Origin: Vibrio campbellii CAIM 519 = NBRC 15631 = ATCC 25920
GTDB lineage: Bacteria > Pseudomonadota > Gammaproteobacteria > Enterobacterales > Vibrionaceae
NCBI RefSeq assembly: GCF_002163755.1
Contig: NZ_CP015864.1
Coordinates: forward strand, 992,001-1,056,000
Direction: 5' to 3'
DNA: 64,000 nucleotides
Below are positions 26,273 to 34,811 of this stretch, piece after piece (position 1 is the first letter of the stretch; every line of letters starts with the position of its first letter). Made by a program: the position numbers and the translations under genes. The notes under the pieces are model-generated. The model was given only the letters and a program-made list of their open reading frames with translations, searched no databases and had not been told where the DNA came from.

Positions 26273-27019
26273 GTGAACGTAAAAAGATATGCCATTGCCG
26301 GAGGCGCCTCTCTCGTGGTGCACGCTGCGCTTCTTTTTGTCTCCCAAGAGACAAAGGTGTTTGCAATGCCTGCAGGTAATCCTACTAGCTCGGTAAGCCT
26401 TAATTTAGTCTCGGCTCCCAAATCAGTCCAAGCTGAACCGACGCCACAAGAAGTAGTAGAAGAAAAACAACCAGAGCTACAAAAAAAACCTCAACCAAAG
26501 CCAGAGCCTAAGCCGGTTAAAAAGGTCGTAGAAAAGCCGGTCGTAAAGAAAGAAGCAGTTAAAAAGAAGCCGGTTGAAACGAAACCCAAGCCAGTTAAAA
26601 AAGCTCAACCACCAAAGCCAGTTGCGAAAAAAGATCCGCAACCCAAAGAAAAAGTGACCGAAAAAGTCGTGCAGGAACCAGTTCAACAGCAACAAGCGGC
26701 ACCTGCGAATCAATCAAAAGGGGCCAGCGCACAGCCCGTCATGATTGATAAACCGGCTTTTGTCTCCCAGCCAGTTCAGCCACGTTACCCACGTTCAGCT
26801 CGCAAACGCGGTATTGAGGGGGTCGCTCTCTATGAAGTGTGGCTAGATGCAAACGGCAACCAGATTAAACAAGTGCTAATTGAATCTTCAGGCGCACAGA
26901 TGCTTGATGTTTCTGCACTACGAGCCATCAAACAATGGCAATTCTCTCCTCATATTTCTGGTGGGCAAAAAGTTGCTCACCGAGTTCAAATCCCAGTTCG
27001 TTTTAAGTTGGATGGATAA
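26273..27019 (+). CDS. tonB: TonB energy transducer
   Basis: A 248-residue protein anchored by one N-terminal helix (YAIAGGASLVVHAALLFV, with the conserved His facing ExbD). A long Pro-Lys/Glu-Pro spacer spans about residues 50-150. The C-terminal TonB domain has QPRYPRSARKRGIEGVALYE and ALRAIKQWQFSP. It delivers proton-motive energy to outer-membrane heme and siderophore receptors. I chose the GTG at 26273; frames extending to 26204 would put charged residues before the anchor. The stop overlaps the exbB start (TAATG). Confidence 0.93.
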   Translation: MNVKRYAIAGGASLVVHAALLFVSQETKVFAMPAGNPTSSVSLNLVSAPKSVQAEPTPQEVVEEKQPELQKKPQPKPEPKPVKKVVEKPVVKKEAVKKKPVETKPKPVKKAQPPKPVAKKDPQPKEKVTEKVVQEPVQQQQAAPANQSKGASAQPVMIDKPAFVSQPVQPRYPRSARKRGIEGVALYEVWLDANGNQIKQVLIESSGAQMLDVSALRAIKQWQFSPHISGGQKVAHRVQIPVRFKLDG

Positions 27020-27717
27020 TGGAACAGCTACAACATTTACAAACCCAATTTGGTCTTATGACTTGGCCTTTAATTATTTGCTCTGCACTTACAGTCATGA
27101 TCATTGCGGAAAGACTCTTTCAAGTATTCATTAGCTTAGGCGTGGGGAAGCGTGCCATTCGTCAGAAGCTGACCAATCTTGATCCAACCAAAAATAAAGA
27201 TATTGAAGCGCTAGCGGACGAGCTTTCAGGCAAACGCCCTTTACTCTATCGCGGTGTCGCTATGTTGCTCGCTCACCACTCTTTTTCTAAGTCATTACGT
27301 GAGGATGCCGCTGGCATTTGGCTTCAAGAAAAGCGTCATCAGTTGCACTCAGGCCTTCGCCTACTAACGTTGATTGGCGTGATCAGCCCTCTGATTGGTC
27401 TGTTAGGAACAGTACTTGGCCTAATTGACATGTTTAAAGGCATTGCCTCTTCCACAGGCAACATCACACCAAACGATTTGGCTGATGGTCTGGGCCTTGC
27501 GATGCGTACAACGGCAGCAGGTTTGATCATTGCATTACCTGCCATTTCTGGCGCGCAACTTCTTGGCCTTTGGGCTGATCGTGTGATCGCTAAGCTTGAG
27601 CACACGCTCAACTATGTGAACCTTTGGCTTGAAGGCATTTCTCTGCAACACGTTTCTCCAGAAAGCCACAAAGAAATCGCGACTGTGGCAAATCATGTTG
27701 AAGCGAGAAACTCATGA
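27019..27717 (+). CDS. exbB: Biopolymer transport protein ExbB
   Basis: A 232-residue TolQ/ExbB-family proton-channel subunit. It has three transmembrane helices (about residues 13-33, 108-131 and 155-178). The second contains GVISPLIGLLGTVLGLI and the third the GLGLAMRTTAAGLIIALPAI block that lines the pore. It is co-translated with tonB upstream and overlaps exbD downstream by four bases. Confidence 0.95.
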   Translation: MEQLQHLQTQFGLMTWPLIICSALTVMIIAERLFQVFISLGVGKRAIRQKLTNLDPTKNKDIEALADELSGKRPLLYRGVAMLLAHHSFSKSLREDAAGIWLQEKRHQLHSGLRLLTLIGVISPLIGLLGTVLGLIDMFKGIASSTGNITPNDLADGLGLAMRTTAAGLIIALPAISGAQLLGLWADRVIAKLEHTLNYVNLWLEGISLQHVSPESHKEIATVANHVEARNS

Positions 27718-28127
27718 TTAAGGGTCCGCAAGATAATCACAGTCACGGTTTAACGCCAGACTTAACCCCGCTGCTCGATATCATTTTCATCGTGATGGTG
27801 TTTTTGATGCTCACTGCGGCGGTGAAGTTAGATTCCCTCGACGTGAACCTACCCAGTACCGATTCACAAGCGGTAGCTGAGGTGGACAAAGAGTCGATTA
27901 CAGTAAACATCCTCAAAGAAGAACCGCACTGGGCAATCAACGGTAAGGCGTACATCAATTGGGAAAACTTTACGCTGGCTCTATTAGAAGAGAGCAAATC
28001 AACTGACAAGCCTATCGTGATTGGCGCGGAAAAAACCGCCGATATTCAATCGCTGGTTAAGCTTCTTGGCTTTTTACAAGAAAACGGAATTCAAGCGACT
28101 CAACTACTCACTGAAGAGTCGCAATAG
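27714..28127 (+). CDS. exbD: Biopolymer transport protein ExbD
   Basis: A 137-residue single-pass protein. The helix PLLDIIFIVMVFLML carries the essential proton-binding Asp, followed by a periplasmic ExbD/TolR domain with VDKESITVNI and the C-terminal GFLQENGIQATQLLT. It completes the TonB1-type motor and overlaps exbB by ATGA. Confidence 0.95.
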   Translation: MIKGPQDNHSHGLTPDLTPLLDIIFIVMVFLMLTAAVKLDSLDVNLPSTDSQAVAEVDKESITVNILKEEPHWAINGKAYINWENFTLALLEESKSTDKPIVIGAEKTADIQSLVKLLGFLQENGIQATQLLTEESQ

Positions 28128-28153
28128 AAGAACACAAGATTGAGAATACACAA

Positions 28154-29023
28154 ATGAAAAACACTATTTCGCCCATTCGTGCCGCATTGGCTACAGCTAT
28201 AACTATGCTTGCCAGTGCGAGTCTGTTTGCCAACGAAGCCCCATTACCTGAGCGTGTTGTCAGTGCGGGCAGTGCTGTGACTGAACTGCTGATTGCTCTT
28301 GATGCACAAGACAGCCTTGTCGCCGTAGACGTAACAAGCCAACTACCAGATGGAATGGAGCTGCCAAAAGTTGGTTACCACCGCAGTCTGTCTGCTGAAG
28401 GTCTACTAGGATTAAGCCCAACTAAATTGATTGGTTCGGATGAGATGGGACCAAACACCACGCTAGAGCAATTGAAATCTGCGGGCATTGATGTCGAGGT
28501 CGTCAACACACAAGCAAACGTGGAAGGTTTGGTTGACCGTATCGACCAAATTGGGGCCATAATGCATCGTGAAACTCAAGCTACAACACTAAAAACAGAA
28601 GTTAGAGCGCAAGTGGAAGCACTTGAAAGCAACCAACCTACGAAAGCTAACAAGAAAAAGGTACTTTTCCTACTGATTCACGAAGGTCGCCCAGCAAACG
28701 TCGCGGGATCTGAAACTACGCCCAATGCAATCATTCAGTTAGCGGGTGGTGAAAACCCAGCAGCGAGTAAACTCTCTTCATACAAACCGCTATCTACAGA
28801 AGCAATGGTTGAGATGCAGCCAGATGTGATTCTTGTGAGTGGCCGTAGCTACCAAACCATGGGTGGGGCGGACGCTATTTTGAAAGCGATGCCTCTGCTT
28901 GCCGCAACACCTGCTGGCATAAACAAAAGGTTCGTAACAATCGATGGTCATGCGCTGGTTGGCGGCTTAGGGCTTAAAAGCCTGTCTGAAGCGAAGCGTT
29001 TGAATGAGCTGCTTTACCCATAG
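28154..29023 (+). CDS. hutB: Heme ABC transporter substrate-binding protein HutB
   Basis: A 289-residue class III periplasmic binding protein. It has a signal peptide (about residues 1-26, ending LFANEA) and two lobes joined by a long helix. Typical segments are RVVSAGSAVTELLIALDA, GYHRSLSAEGLLGLSPTKLIGSDEMGP (split) and EAMVEMQPDVILVSGRS. It picks up heme in the periplasm for HutCD. The gene is 27 bp after exbD. Confidence 0.93.
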   Translation: MKNTISPIRAALATAITMLASASLFANEAPLPERVVSAGSAVTELLIALDAQDSLVAVDVTSQLPDGMELPKVGYHRSLSAEGLLGLSPTKLIGSDEMGPNTTLEQLKSAGIDVEVVNTQANVEGLVDRIDQIGAIMHRETQATTLKTEVRAQVEALESNQPTKANKKKVLFLLIHEGRPANVAGSETTPNAIIQLAGGENPAASKLSSYKPLSTEAMVEMQPDVILVSGRSYQTMGGADAILKAMPLLAATPAGINKRFVTIDGHALVGGLGLKSLSEAKRLNELLYP

Positions 29024-29032
29024 AGAGATTCA

Positions 29033-30070
29033 ATGCTGTTAAGACGAGTTCCTTTATCTACCATCCTACTGGCATTATCTGGCGTTCTAGCCTTTGTAGC
29101 AGTAGCATCTATTACGGTAGGTCCGATGAATATTAGCTTCGCAGACAGCCTTCGAAGCTTGACGGGGTCTGGTTCAGACCTTGCTCCTAATATTCTGTTA
29201 GTCATCAATGAAATCCGCCTTCCACGCACCATTCTTTGTATGTTTATCGGTGCGATCCTCGCTATCTGTGGTGTCGTGATGCAGGGGTTGTTCCGAAACC
29301 CTCTTGCCGAACCAGGCATCATCGGCGTTTCCGCTGGTGCAGCCCTTGGTGGCGCTTTTGCCATTGTTGTATTTGCCGACTTTAGCCAAAACTATCCGAC
29401 ACTCATGAACTTGGCGGCGCTACCATTCTTCGCTTTCTTGGGTGGTGCTTTTACAACCGTATTGGTTTACTGGCTAGGAACAAACAAGTTTGGTACTTCA
29501 GTAACCATCATGCTACTGGCTGGTGTCGCTATCAGTGCACTATCTGGCGCTGCTATTGGTTTTATGAATTTTATTGCTGACGACCAAATGCTGCGTGACT
29601 TAACGCTTTGGTCGATGGGCTCGTTAGCAGGCGCGAACTGGTCAGGGATTGCTTTAGCAGCCGTGATACTGGTACTACTGATGTTCTGGTTCCAGAGAAA
29701 AGCCATGTCACTAAACGCATTGCTCTTAGGTGAGTCAGAAGCTAAGCATCTTGGCGTTCCCGTTCAAAAGCTTAAACGACAACTTATCCTTTTATCGGCA
29801 GTGGGTGTCGGTATAACGGTAAGTATTAGCGGTGCGATTGGCTTTATCGGCCTAGTGATACCTCACTTAGGTCGCATGCTTGCTGGTCCTGACCATCGTT
29901 CACTGCTTCCTATCTCAGCACTGATGGGCGCATTGCTTCTTACTGCGGCAGATATGTTTGCTCGCAAAGTGGTGGCTCCTGCAGAACTTCCTGTCGGTAT
30001 TGTCACCGCTCTGATAGGCGCACCGTTCTTTATCTACTTACTGTTCCAACAAAAAGGGAAGATTCTGTAA
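29033..30070 (+). CDS. hutC: Heme ABC transporter permease HutC
   Basis: A 345-residue FecCD-family permease with about ten helices. The signature RLPRTILCMFIGAILAICGV (about residues 63-82), GLFRNPLAEPGIIGVSAGA, and the cytoplasmic coupling helix GAIGFIGLVIPHLGRMLAG are all present. It follows hutB by 9 bp and its stop overlaps the hutD start. Confidence 0.95.
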   Translation: MLLRRVPLSTILLALSGVLAFVAVASITVGPMNISFADSLRSLTGSGSDLAPNILLVINEIRLPRTILCMFIGAILAICGVVMQGLFRNPLAEPGIIGVSAGAALGGAFAIVVFADFSQNYPTLMNLAALPFFAFLGGAFTTVLVYWLGTNKFGTSVTIMLLAGVAISALSGAAIGFMNFIADDQMLRDLTLWSMGSLAGANWSGIALAAVILVLLMFWFQRKAMSLNALLLGESEAKHLGVPVQKLKRQLILLSAVGVGITVSISGAIGFIGLVIPHLGRMLAGPDHRSLLPISALMGALLLTAADMFARKVVAPAELPVGIVTALIGAPFFIYLLFQQKGKIL

Positions 30071-30852
30071 TGAACGACATCGTTTTGTCTGGCAGAAATA
30101 TCTCAATGAGGTACGGAAGCCGAGTGGTACTAGACAACGTCAGTATTGATATTCGTGCAGGAGAAGTGACTGCGTTATTGGGTCCAAATGGCGCAGGTAA
30201 AAGTACGCTTCTCAAGATACTGTGTGGCGAAATTCCTTCTCGTAATGACATCCAGTTCTTTGGTAAGCAGAAAAACGATTGGGAGCCAGCTGAGAGTGCC
30301 AAACACGTTGCGATGTTGCCTCAGCACAGCACTCTGACTTTCCCATTCTTAGCGAAAGAGGTGGTCGAGTTGGGCGCTATTCCTCTCTCTATCAGTCACA
30401 AAGAAACGTCTGAGTTAGCGCTCCACTATATGGCACAAACTGATGTACTGCATTTGGCCGATAATCTCTATCCTGCCCTCTCTGGTGGTGAGAAACAGCG
30501 TTTACACTTAGCTCGTGTACTAACACAGTTACATCAATCAGGTGATAGAAAGATTCTAATGTTGGATGAGCCAACGTCTGCACTGGATTTAGCCCACCAG
30601 CACAATACACTAAAAATCGCTCGTGAGGCCGCAAAAGAGAATAATGCAGCGGTGGTCATTGTACTGCACGATCTAAACTTAGCCTCGCAATATGCAGACC
30701 GTTTAGTGTTGCTGCATGATGGTAAGCTCGTTTGTGATGACACGCCATGGAATGCGCTAACCCCAGAACGCATTGAGCAGGTTTATGGCTATAACTCTAT
30801 CGTAACCAAACATCCTACTCTGGACTTCCCACAAGTCCACGCGGCGGCATAG
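30070..30852 (+). CDS. hutD: Heme ABC transporter ATPase HutD
   Basis: A 260-residue ABC ATPase of the HmuV/FecE type. Walker A GPNGAGKST is at residues 38-46, then the signature LSGGEKQRL, Walker B ILMLDEPTSALD and the H-loop in VIVLHDLNLASQYADR. It powers HutC. It is the last gene of tonB-exbBD-hutBCD, followed by a terminator. Confidence 0.95.
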   Translation: MNDIVLSGRNISMRYGSRVVLDNVSIDIRAGEVTALLGPNGAGKSTLLKILCGEIPSRNDIQFFGKQKNDWEPAESAKHVAMLPQHSTLTFPFLAKEVVELGAIPLSISHKETSELALHYMAQTDVLHLADNLYPALSGGEKQRLHLARVLTQLHQSGDRKILMLDEPTSALDLAHQHNTLKIAREAAKENNAAVVIVLHDLNLASQYADRLVLLHDGKLVCDDTPWNALTPERIEQVYGYNSIVTKHPTLDFPQVHAAA

Positions 30853-30912
30853 AAAGAGCACTCACTTTCTGACTCGCGTAGCTAAGTTTAACCCAAAGTT
30901 AGACACAAACAA

Positions 30913-30943
30913 AAAGCCCCGCATTGATTGCGGGGCTTTCTTG
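30913..30943. terminator. Terminator after hutD, possibly bidirectional
   Basis: AAAGCCCCGCA / TGCGGGGCTTT with a five-base loop, a T-rich tail on the plus strand and an A-rich lead that would serve the convergent TetR gene. Confidence 0.85.
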
Positions 30944-30951
30944 TTCTAGTG

Positions 30952-31413
30952 TTATTTGCTCATTTGGATTAACGAACGACCAATCAACCACTCTAACTCT
31001 TTGTCGCTACCAGCACCAAATTGACTCTCAGCCATTTTGTACAAACGGTCAATACCATTTGCAGCAAACTCATGTGCACTTTCTGAAGTGACAATATGGT
31101 GGAACAACAAACGCAAAATCGCTAGGAACTCAGTATCTTCTAAGGCTTTGACCCAGCTCTTCGAAAACGCGTCCAAACCTTTGTCAAATTCTAGGTGTTC
31201 AACGAACATTTTGAAGATACGACCGTCTAGCGCGGCGGTAAAATCCGTTTTCTTAGGAAAATGGTGGCTAATACCTGTACGCGATACACCAGTCTGTTGA
31301 CTTAACGTGGTGTAAGACATTTTGTCATAACCAAGTCTTAGAAGCTGATCAACAACGGCATCCATGATCTTCTGGATAGTGATTTCGGTATCTTCTTTAC
31401 TACGCTTTGGCAT
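30952..31413 (-). CDS. Short TetR-family regulator
   Basis: A 153-residue regulator with an N-terminal TetR HTH (about residues 10-57; LSQQTGVSRTGISHHFPKKTDF) and a reduced C-terminal helical domain. Most TetR proteins are about 190-220 residues, so the ligand domain is short. The recognition helix retains the family's S/T-x-x-x-I-x-x-(H/Y)-F pattern. Its target is unknown; it is convergent with hutD and has a 526-bp region upstream. Confidence 0.85.
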   Translation of the reverse strand: MPKRSKEDTEITIQKIMDAVVDQLLRLGYDKMSYTTLSQQTGVSRTGISHHFPKKTDFTAALDGRIFKMFVEHLEFDKGLDAFSKSWVKALEDTEFLAILRLLFHHIVTSESAHEFAANGIDRLYKMAESQFGAGSDKELEWLIGRSLIQMSK

Positions 31414-31774
31414 ATTTTAAGCTCTTCTCTTTGTAAATCCATCTAACTCACATTTAATGAGGCCAGAATGAAATCATCCTCAGAATTATGTACTGTATGT
31501 CCTTGACATGAAAATTAAGGCAGCAATCATAACTAAACCGCACTGCGTAACGTGCAATTTACAGTGGTATTTATGTCAATACTGATGAACCAAAATATGG
31601 CGAAAAGTCCACTCCATCAAAACCTTACGCCATTTTATCCATCCAAACTATTTACAGACTAAGAATGATAATTATGTAAAAATAATTAATCCGGAAATAG
31701 TCTTATAAATTAACCACTAGTTCAACTAACCTGACAAAAATCTCACGAATATCTAGGTTAATTGATTTTAAATA

Positions 31775-31788
31775 TTGATACATATCAC
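31775..31788. promoter_or_regulatory. FNR-like box upstream of the DUF406 gene
   Basis: TTGAT-ACAT-ATCAC matches the FNR consensus at nine of ten positions, 150 bp before the YfcZ/YiiS-family start. The rest of 31414-31939 is AT-rich and contains only a doubtful decayed reading frame near 31508-31665. Confidence 0.3.
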
Positions 31789-31939
31789 ACTAATTTTATT
31801 AAGGAAGTTCTAATAAATTTAATTAACCCCTCATTAACAACATAACATACCGTGCCTTTTTTATCCAAAATCATTCATTTTTGTAGATAGAGATCAAATA
31901 CCTGATAGAATACCCACAGTATTTACAAGAGGATTCGTT

Positions 31940-32239
31940 ATGAGTGTCGAATTAGAACAAAACCAAGTATGTGAAGCTTGCGGATGCGCTGGTGAAATGG
32001 GTTTTATCATCAAAGAAGGTGACGATGTTGCCGACGTAACGATTTTCGCAGAGACTAAAGCAGCACTAGAAGCTGAGTTGGCGAAATACATCGAAATGGC
32101 AACAGCAGTAAGTGCCAGCGTTGAATACAACGTTTCTGAACTAACAGAAGAATCGAAAGAGCTAACAGCTCGATTCAAGTTTGAAGTAAGTGCTGAAAAG
32201 CTAATCTTTGAACTTAAGACTCGCTCTCTAGCGCGTTAA
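31940..32239 (+). CDS. YfcZ/YiiS-family (DUF406) protein
   Basis: A 99-residue cytosolic protein. The N-terminal cluster C11-x2-C14-x-C16 in VCEACGCAGEMGFI and the middle SASVEYNVSELTEESKELTARF (two blocks) match the YfcZ/YiiS family of unknown function. A strong AGAGGA ribosome binding site precedes the ATG, and an intrinsic terminator follows. Confidence 0.85.
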   Translation: MSVELEQNQVCEACGCAGEMGFIIKEGDDVADVTIFAETKAALEAELAKYIEMATAVSASVEYNVSELTEESKELTARFKFEVSAEKLIFELKTRSLAR

Positions 32240-32284
32240 TCACAACATTTCATCGGTAGGTCTATATTTTACCGTTAGATAGGT

Positions 32285-32310
32285 AAAGCGAGCACACGGC
32301 TCGCTTTTTT
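32285..32310 (+). terminator. Intrinsic terminator of the DUF406 gene
   Basis: AAAGCGAGC / GCTCGCTTT with a five-base loop, then TTT. Confidence 0.85.
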
Positions 32311-32328
32311 GATCTCTGATGAACCGGT

Positions 32329-32601
32329 CTATTTCTGGTCCTGTTGAAACACAACCCACTTCAGTGAACCGTTGGTTTCAAAATCATTCTCATCAGTACA
32401 CATCAGTAGTACACCCTCAACATTCAGCACAGAGCCTGTTGTGTATGCTTTGTCATCGTAGTAACAAACACGCTGCCCTAGTTTACCATCTGCAACGACT
32501 AACGCTTTGGTATCTGGCGTGCTGTAAGATTTCGCCATTACTACGCTTGAAAACACCAACGCTGCACTTGCTGCCAAAAATGATATCGATTTTAAGTTCA
32601 T
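32329..32601 (-). CDS. Periplasmic DUF1496 (YnjH-like) protein
   Basis: A 90-residue exported protein. Signal peptide residues about 1-23 (MNLKSISFLAASAALVFSS), then a small beta domain with RVCYYDDKAYTTGSVL and GVLLMC, the DUF1496 core with its two conserved Cys. The ATG at 32601 has GAGGGAAA upstream and gives a proper signal peptide; a frame to 32616 is less likely. Function is unknown. Confidence 0.8.
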   Translation of the reverse strand: MNLKSISFLAASAALVFSSVVMAKSYSTPDTKALVVADGKLGQRVCYYDDKAYTTGSVLNVEGVLLMCTDENDFETNGSLKWVVFQQDQK

Positions 32602-32744
32602 GAATATTTCCCTCAATCAAGACCTCATAACTTAACAAAGAAGCATCGCAAGTTCTTGGCAGCATCTCATATTCTTGTTAAGTGACGATGTAGCGGCTAA
32701 CGGCGCTTTACGTTATCCTTTTCCAGACTTTATCAACGGTTGTA

Positions 32745-33350
32745 ATGGTTATGCGCATTCTCCCCTTCTTACTCGCTCTGACAACGTTTTCTAGTACCAC
32801 TACTGCCTATGAGCTTGATTACTACGCCAAGTTTGGTCATACCGACAACTACGGCAATATCGACCTACGGAATAAACCCTATACGACCATCCCTGATGGC
32901 TTAGTCGTTAAAGGCAACCTCAATATTTCCCAGACGCCGATAACCAAACTTCCAAAAGGGCTTGACGTACAAGGCAGCCTTGAGGCCACCAACAGCGCGC
33001 TTAAAACGGTAAGACCTGGCATTAAAATTAAAGGCTATGCGAACTTACTCGGCAGTAAAATTGAGCGCTGGCCACGCGGTGTCAAGCTGGGTGGCTACTT
33101 GAACCTCACGGATACGCCGTTAACGAGCTTGCCAGCGAAACTGAGAGTAAAAGGCGACTTGAGCGTTATCCGTACGCCGCTAACGGAGCTACCTGAAGGT
33201 TTAGTGGTGGATGGTAACCTCTATATCGGAGGTTCAAAGCTAACGACATTTCCCGATACCATGACAGTGAGAGGCAATATTTTCTTAGGGGGAAATAAAG
33301 TGACAAAGTGGCCAACAAACTTGACCTTAGGTGGTGCTGTTGCACCGTAG
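32745..33350 (+). CDS. Secreted protein of seven-plus 20-residue LPX-type leucine-rich-like repeats
   Basis: A 201-residue exported protein with a signal peptide (about residues 1-21). From about residue 47 to the end it consists of seven full and one partial repeat of exactly 20 residues with no insertions. The consensus is T-x-(L)P-x-G-L-x-V-x-G-x-L-x-(L)-x-x-(T/S)-x-(L/I). Units start at TTIPDG, TKLPKG, KTVRPG, ERWPRG, TSLPAK, TELPEG, TTFPDT and TKWPTN. The pattern resembles bacterial LPX leucine-rich repeats (YopM/IpaH type) and should form a short solenoid. No catalytic domain is attached. The partner is unknown. Confidence 0.75.
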   Translation: MVMRILPFLLALTTFSSTTTAYELDYYAKFGHTDNYGNIDLRNKPYTTIPDGLVVKGNLNISQTPITKLPKGLDVQGSLEATNSALKTVRPGIKIKGYANLLGSKIERWPRGVKLGGYLNLTDTPLTSLPAKLRVKGDLSVIRTPLTELPEGLVVDGNLYIGGSKLTTFPDTMTVRGNIFLGGNKVTKWPTNLTLGGAVAP

Positions 33351-33403
33351 AGAGGGATGTTTCCAAAAACGCTTAAGTCAATGAAAGGAAGAAGGTCTAA
33401 TGA

Positions 33404-33505
33404 GAGGAACGAGTTCAGAATCTAACAATAACACGCCTGAGATAGATTCCGTTTGAGCCTCGTTCCTCGCAATTTAATGTCCATTACCTTTCAAGCAATG
33501 GACAT
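33404..33505. repeat. Nested inverted repeats between convergent genes
   Basis: GAGGAACGAG (33404-33413) pairs with CTCGTTCCTC (33459-33468); inside it GAATCTA (33417-33423) pairs with TAGATTC (33443-33449). A separate stem ATGTCCATT / AATGGACAT (33477-33485, 33497-33505) follows. Neither stem carries a clear T run. Confidence 0.5.
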
Positions 33506-33512
33506 GACAAGA

Positions 33513-34619
33513 TTACTCTTGATTGTTTACTGGATTAGCATAGCTAGCTACTAAGTAGCTGTGCGCGCCAGTCGGCAGTTTTTCAAGCTTCTCTTGTAAC
33601 TGAGATTTTACTGATTCAGTGATCGACTCATCTTCACGACCTGCGGCAAGCAAGTTGATTGGGAATACTCGGTAGTTATTGTGAATTTGACGGTCGATTT
33701 CGTTCGCGAGTTCATCCGGCGTCTCGAACTCTTGGTCGATCACATCACCAAAGGCAACATGCACTTTGCCTTTGTAACCCACGATGCCTTGAATGATGCT
33801 TTCAATGTCTTCAAACTCGCCTTTCTCATAGCGGCCATTCTCTGCCTTTTCATACAGTTCTTTGGCTTTTGCTATGTCACAAGGGTCATTTTGGTAAGAG
33901 ATAGACACTGGCACAATCTTCAATGAGCGAGTGTATTCGCCAAAGCTGACTTTTTGCTTACGGCCTTCCACATGGAACATCTTCAAGATGGCTGGATCAG
34001 TAAAATCATTACCGTCTTTCGCACGGCCTTCTTTTTGCGCAATCCAGATTGAGTTGCCTGTGTCTAGAGAGTGCTTGATGTAGCCAGACAATAAACCCAA
34101 CGCTTTCATCATTTCACGCGGTGCTTTAGCAGAACGTTTTACAATGAAGCTCTTGTTGAGTCGCATTAGCTCAGTCGCACAAGGTTTCTTCAGCAGGTTA
34201 TCACCAATTGCAATACGCACAGTACGATGATCTGTTTGGTGTAAACCGTAGTTCACAAGCGCTGGATCCATCGCGATATCACGGTGGTTAGAAACAAATA
34301 AGTAAGATGTGTTCTTATCCAATTTATCTAGGCCAGAAAATGTCACGCCGTCGGTGGTTCGATTTAGCGTATCTTGCAGGTACTTCTTAACCTCTAGCTG
34401 AATCGCTTCCACAGAATCCAGTTTACTCCACTTCGCTTTCAAGTAGACACGGATAATCGGACTCATGAGTGTTTTGAACCACGCCGCTTTGTCTGCAAAA
34501 CGGTGGTTTAAAATCGCACTGATAAACTCATCGTCTTTGATCAGGCGGTCCAGCGCAGCTGGGATTTCTTCGTCATTGTATGGACGAATTTCAATATAAG
34601 GATCGTTATTGGCTGTCAT
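33513..34619 (-). CDS. 1-acylglycerol-3-phosphate acyltransferase-like (PlsC fold) protein
   Basis: A 368-residue cytosolic or membrane-associated protein. The acyltransferase signature reads SNHRDIAMDPAL (about residues 113-124), an H-x5-D variant of the usual H-x4-D. The glycerol-phosphate region follows (RLNKSFIVKR and WIAQKEGRAKDG). The charged N-terminal 90 residues are not part of the domain. No clear transmembrane helix is seen. The acyl donor and acceptor cannot be told from sequence. Confidence 0.8.
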   Translation of the reverse strand: MTANNDPYIEIRPYNDEEIPAALDRLIKDDEFISAILNHRFADKAAWFKTLMSPIIRVYLKAKWSKLDSVEAIQLEVKKYLQDTLNRTTDGVTFSGLDKLDKNTSYLFVSNHRDIAMDPALVNYGLHQTDHRTVRIAIGDNLLKKPCATELMRLNKSFIVKRSAKAPREMMKALGLLSGYIKHSLDTGNSIWIAQKEGRAKDGNDFTDPAILKMFHVEGRKQKVSFGEYTRSLKIVPVSISYQNDPCDIAKAKELYEKAENGRYEKGEFEDIESIIQGIVGYKGKVHVAFGDVIDQEFETPDELANEIDRQIHNNYRVFPINLLAAGREDESITESVKSQLQEKLEKLPTGAHSYLVASYANPVNNQE

Positions 34620-34811
34620 TATTCAATTCATTTCAAAAAAAGCTGGCACATTTTACGCATTGTTTTGCCAACCCGCAGCATTTTAGACCATACTTTTAAC
34701 ATGGTCATACCAGTAGCATTACAATTTCTATTCACAAAAAAATCTGTTATCCGGTTGGCAATTTAGGGGTTTAGCGTTACCCTTAGCGCCCCAAAAACTC
34801 TGGTATTCACA

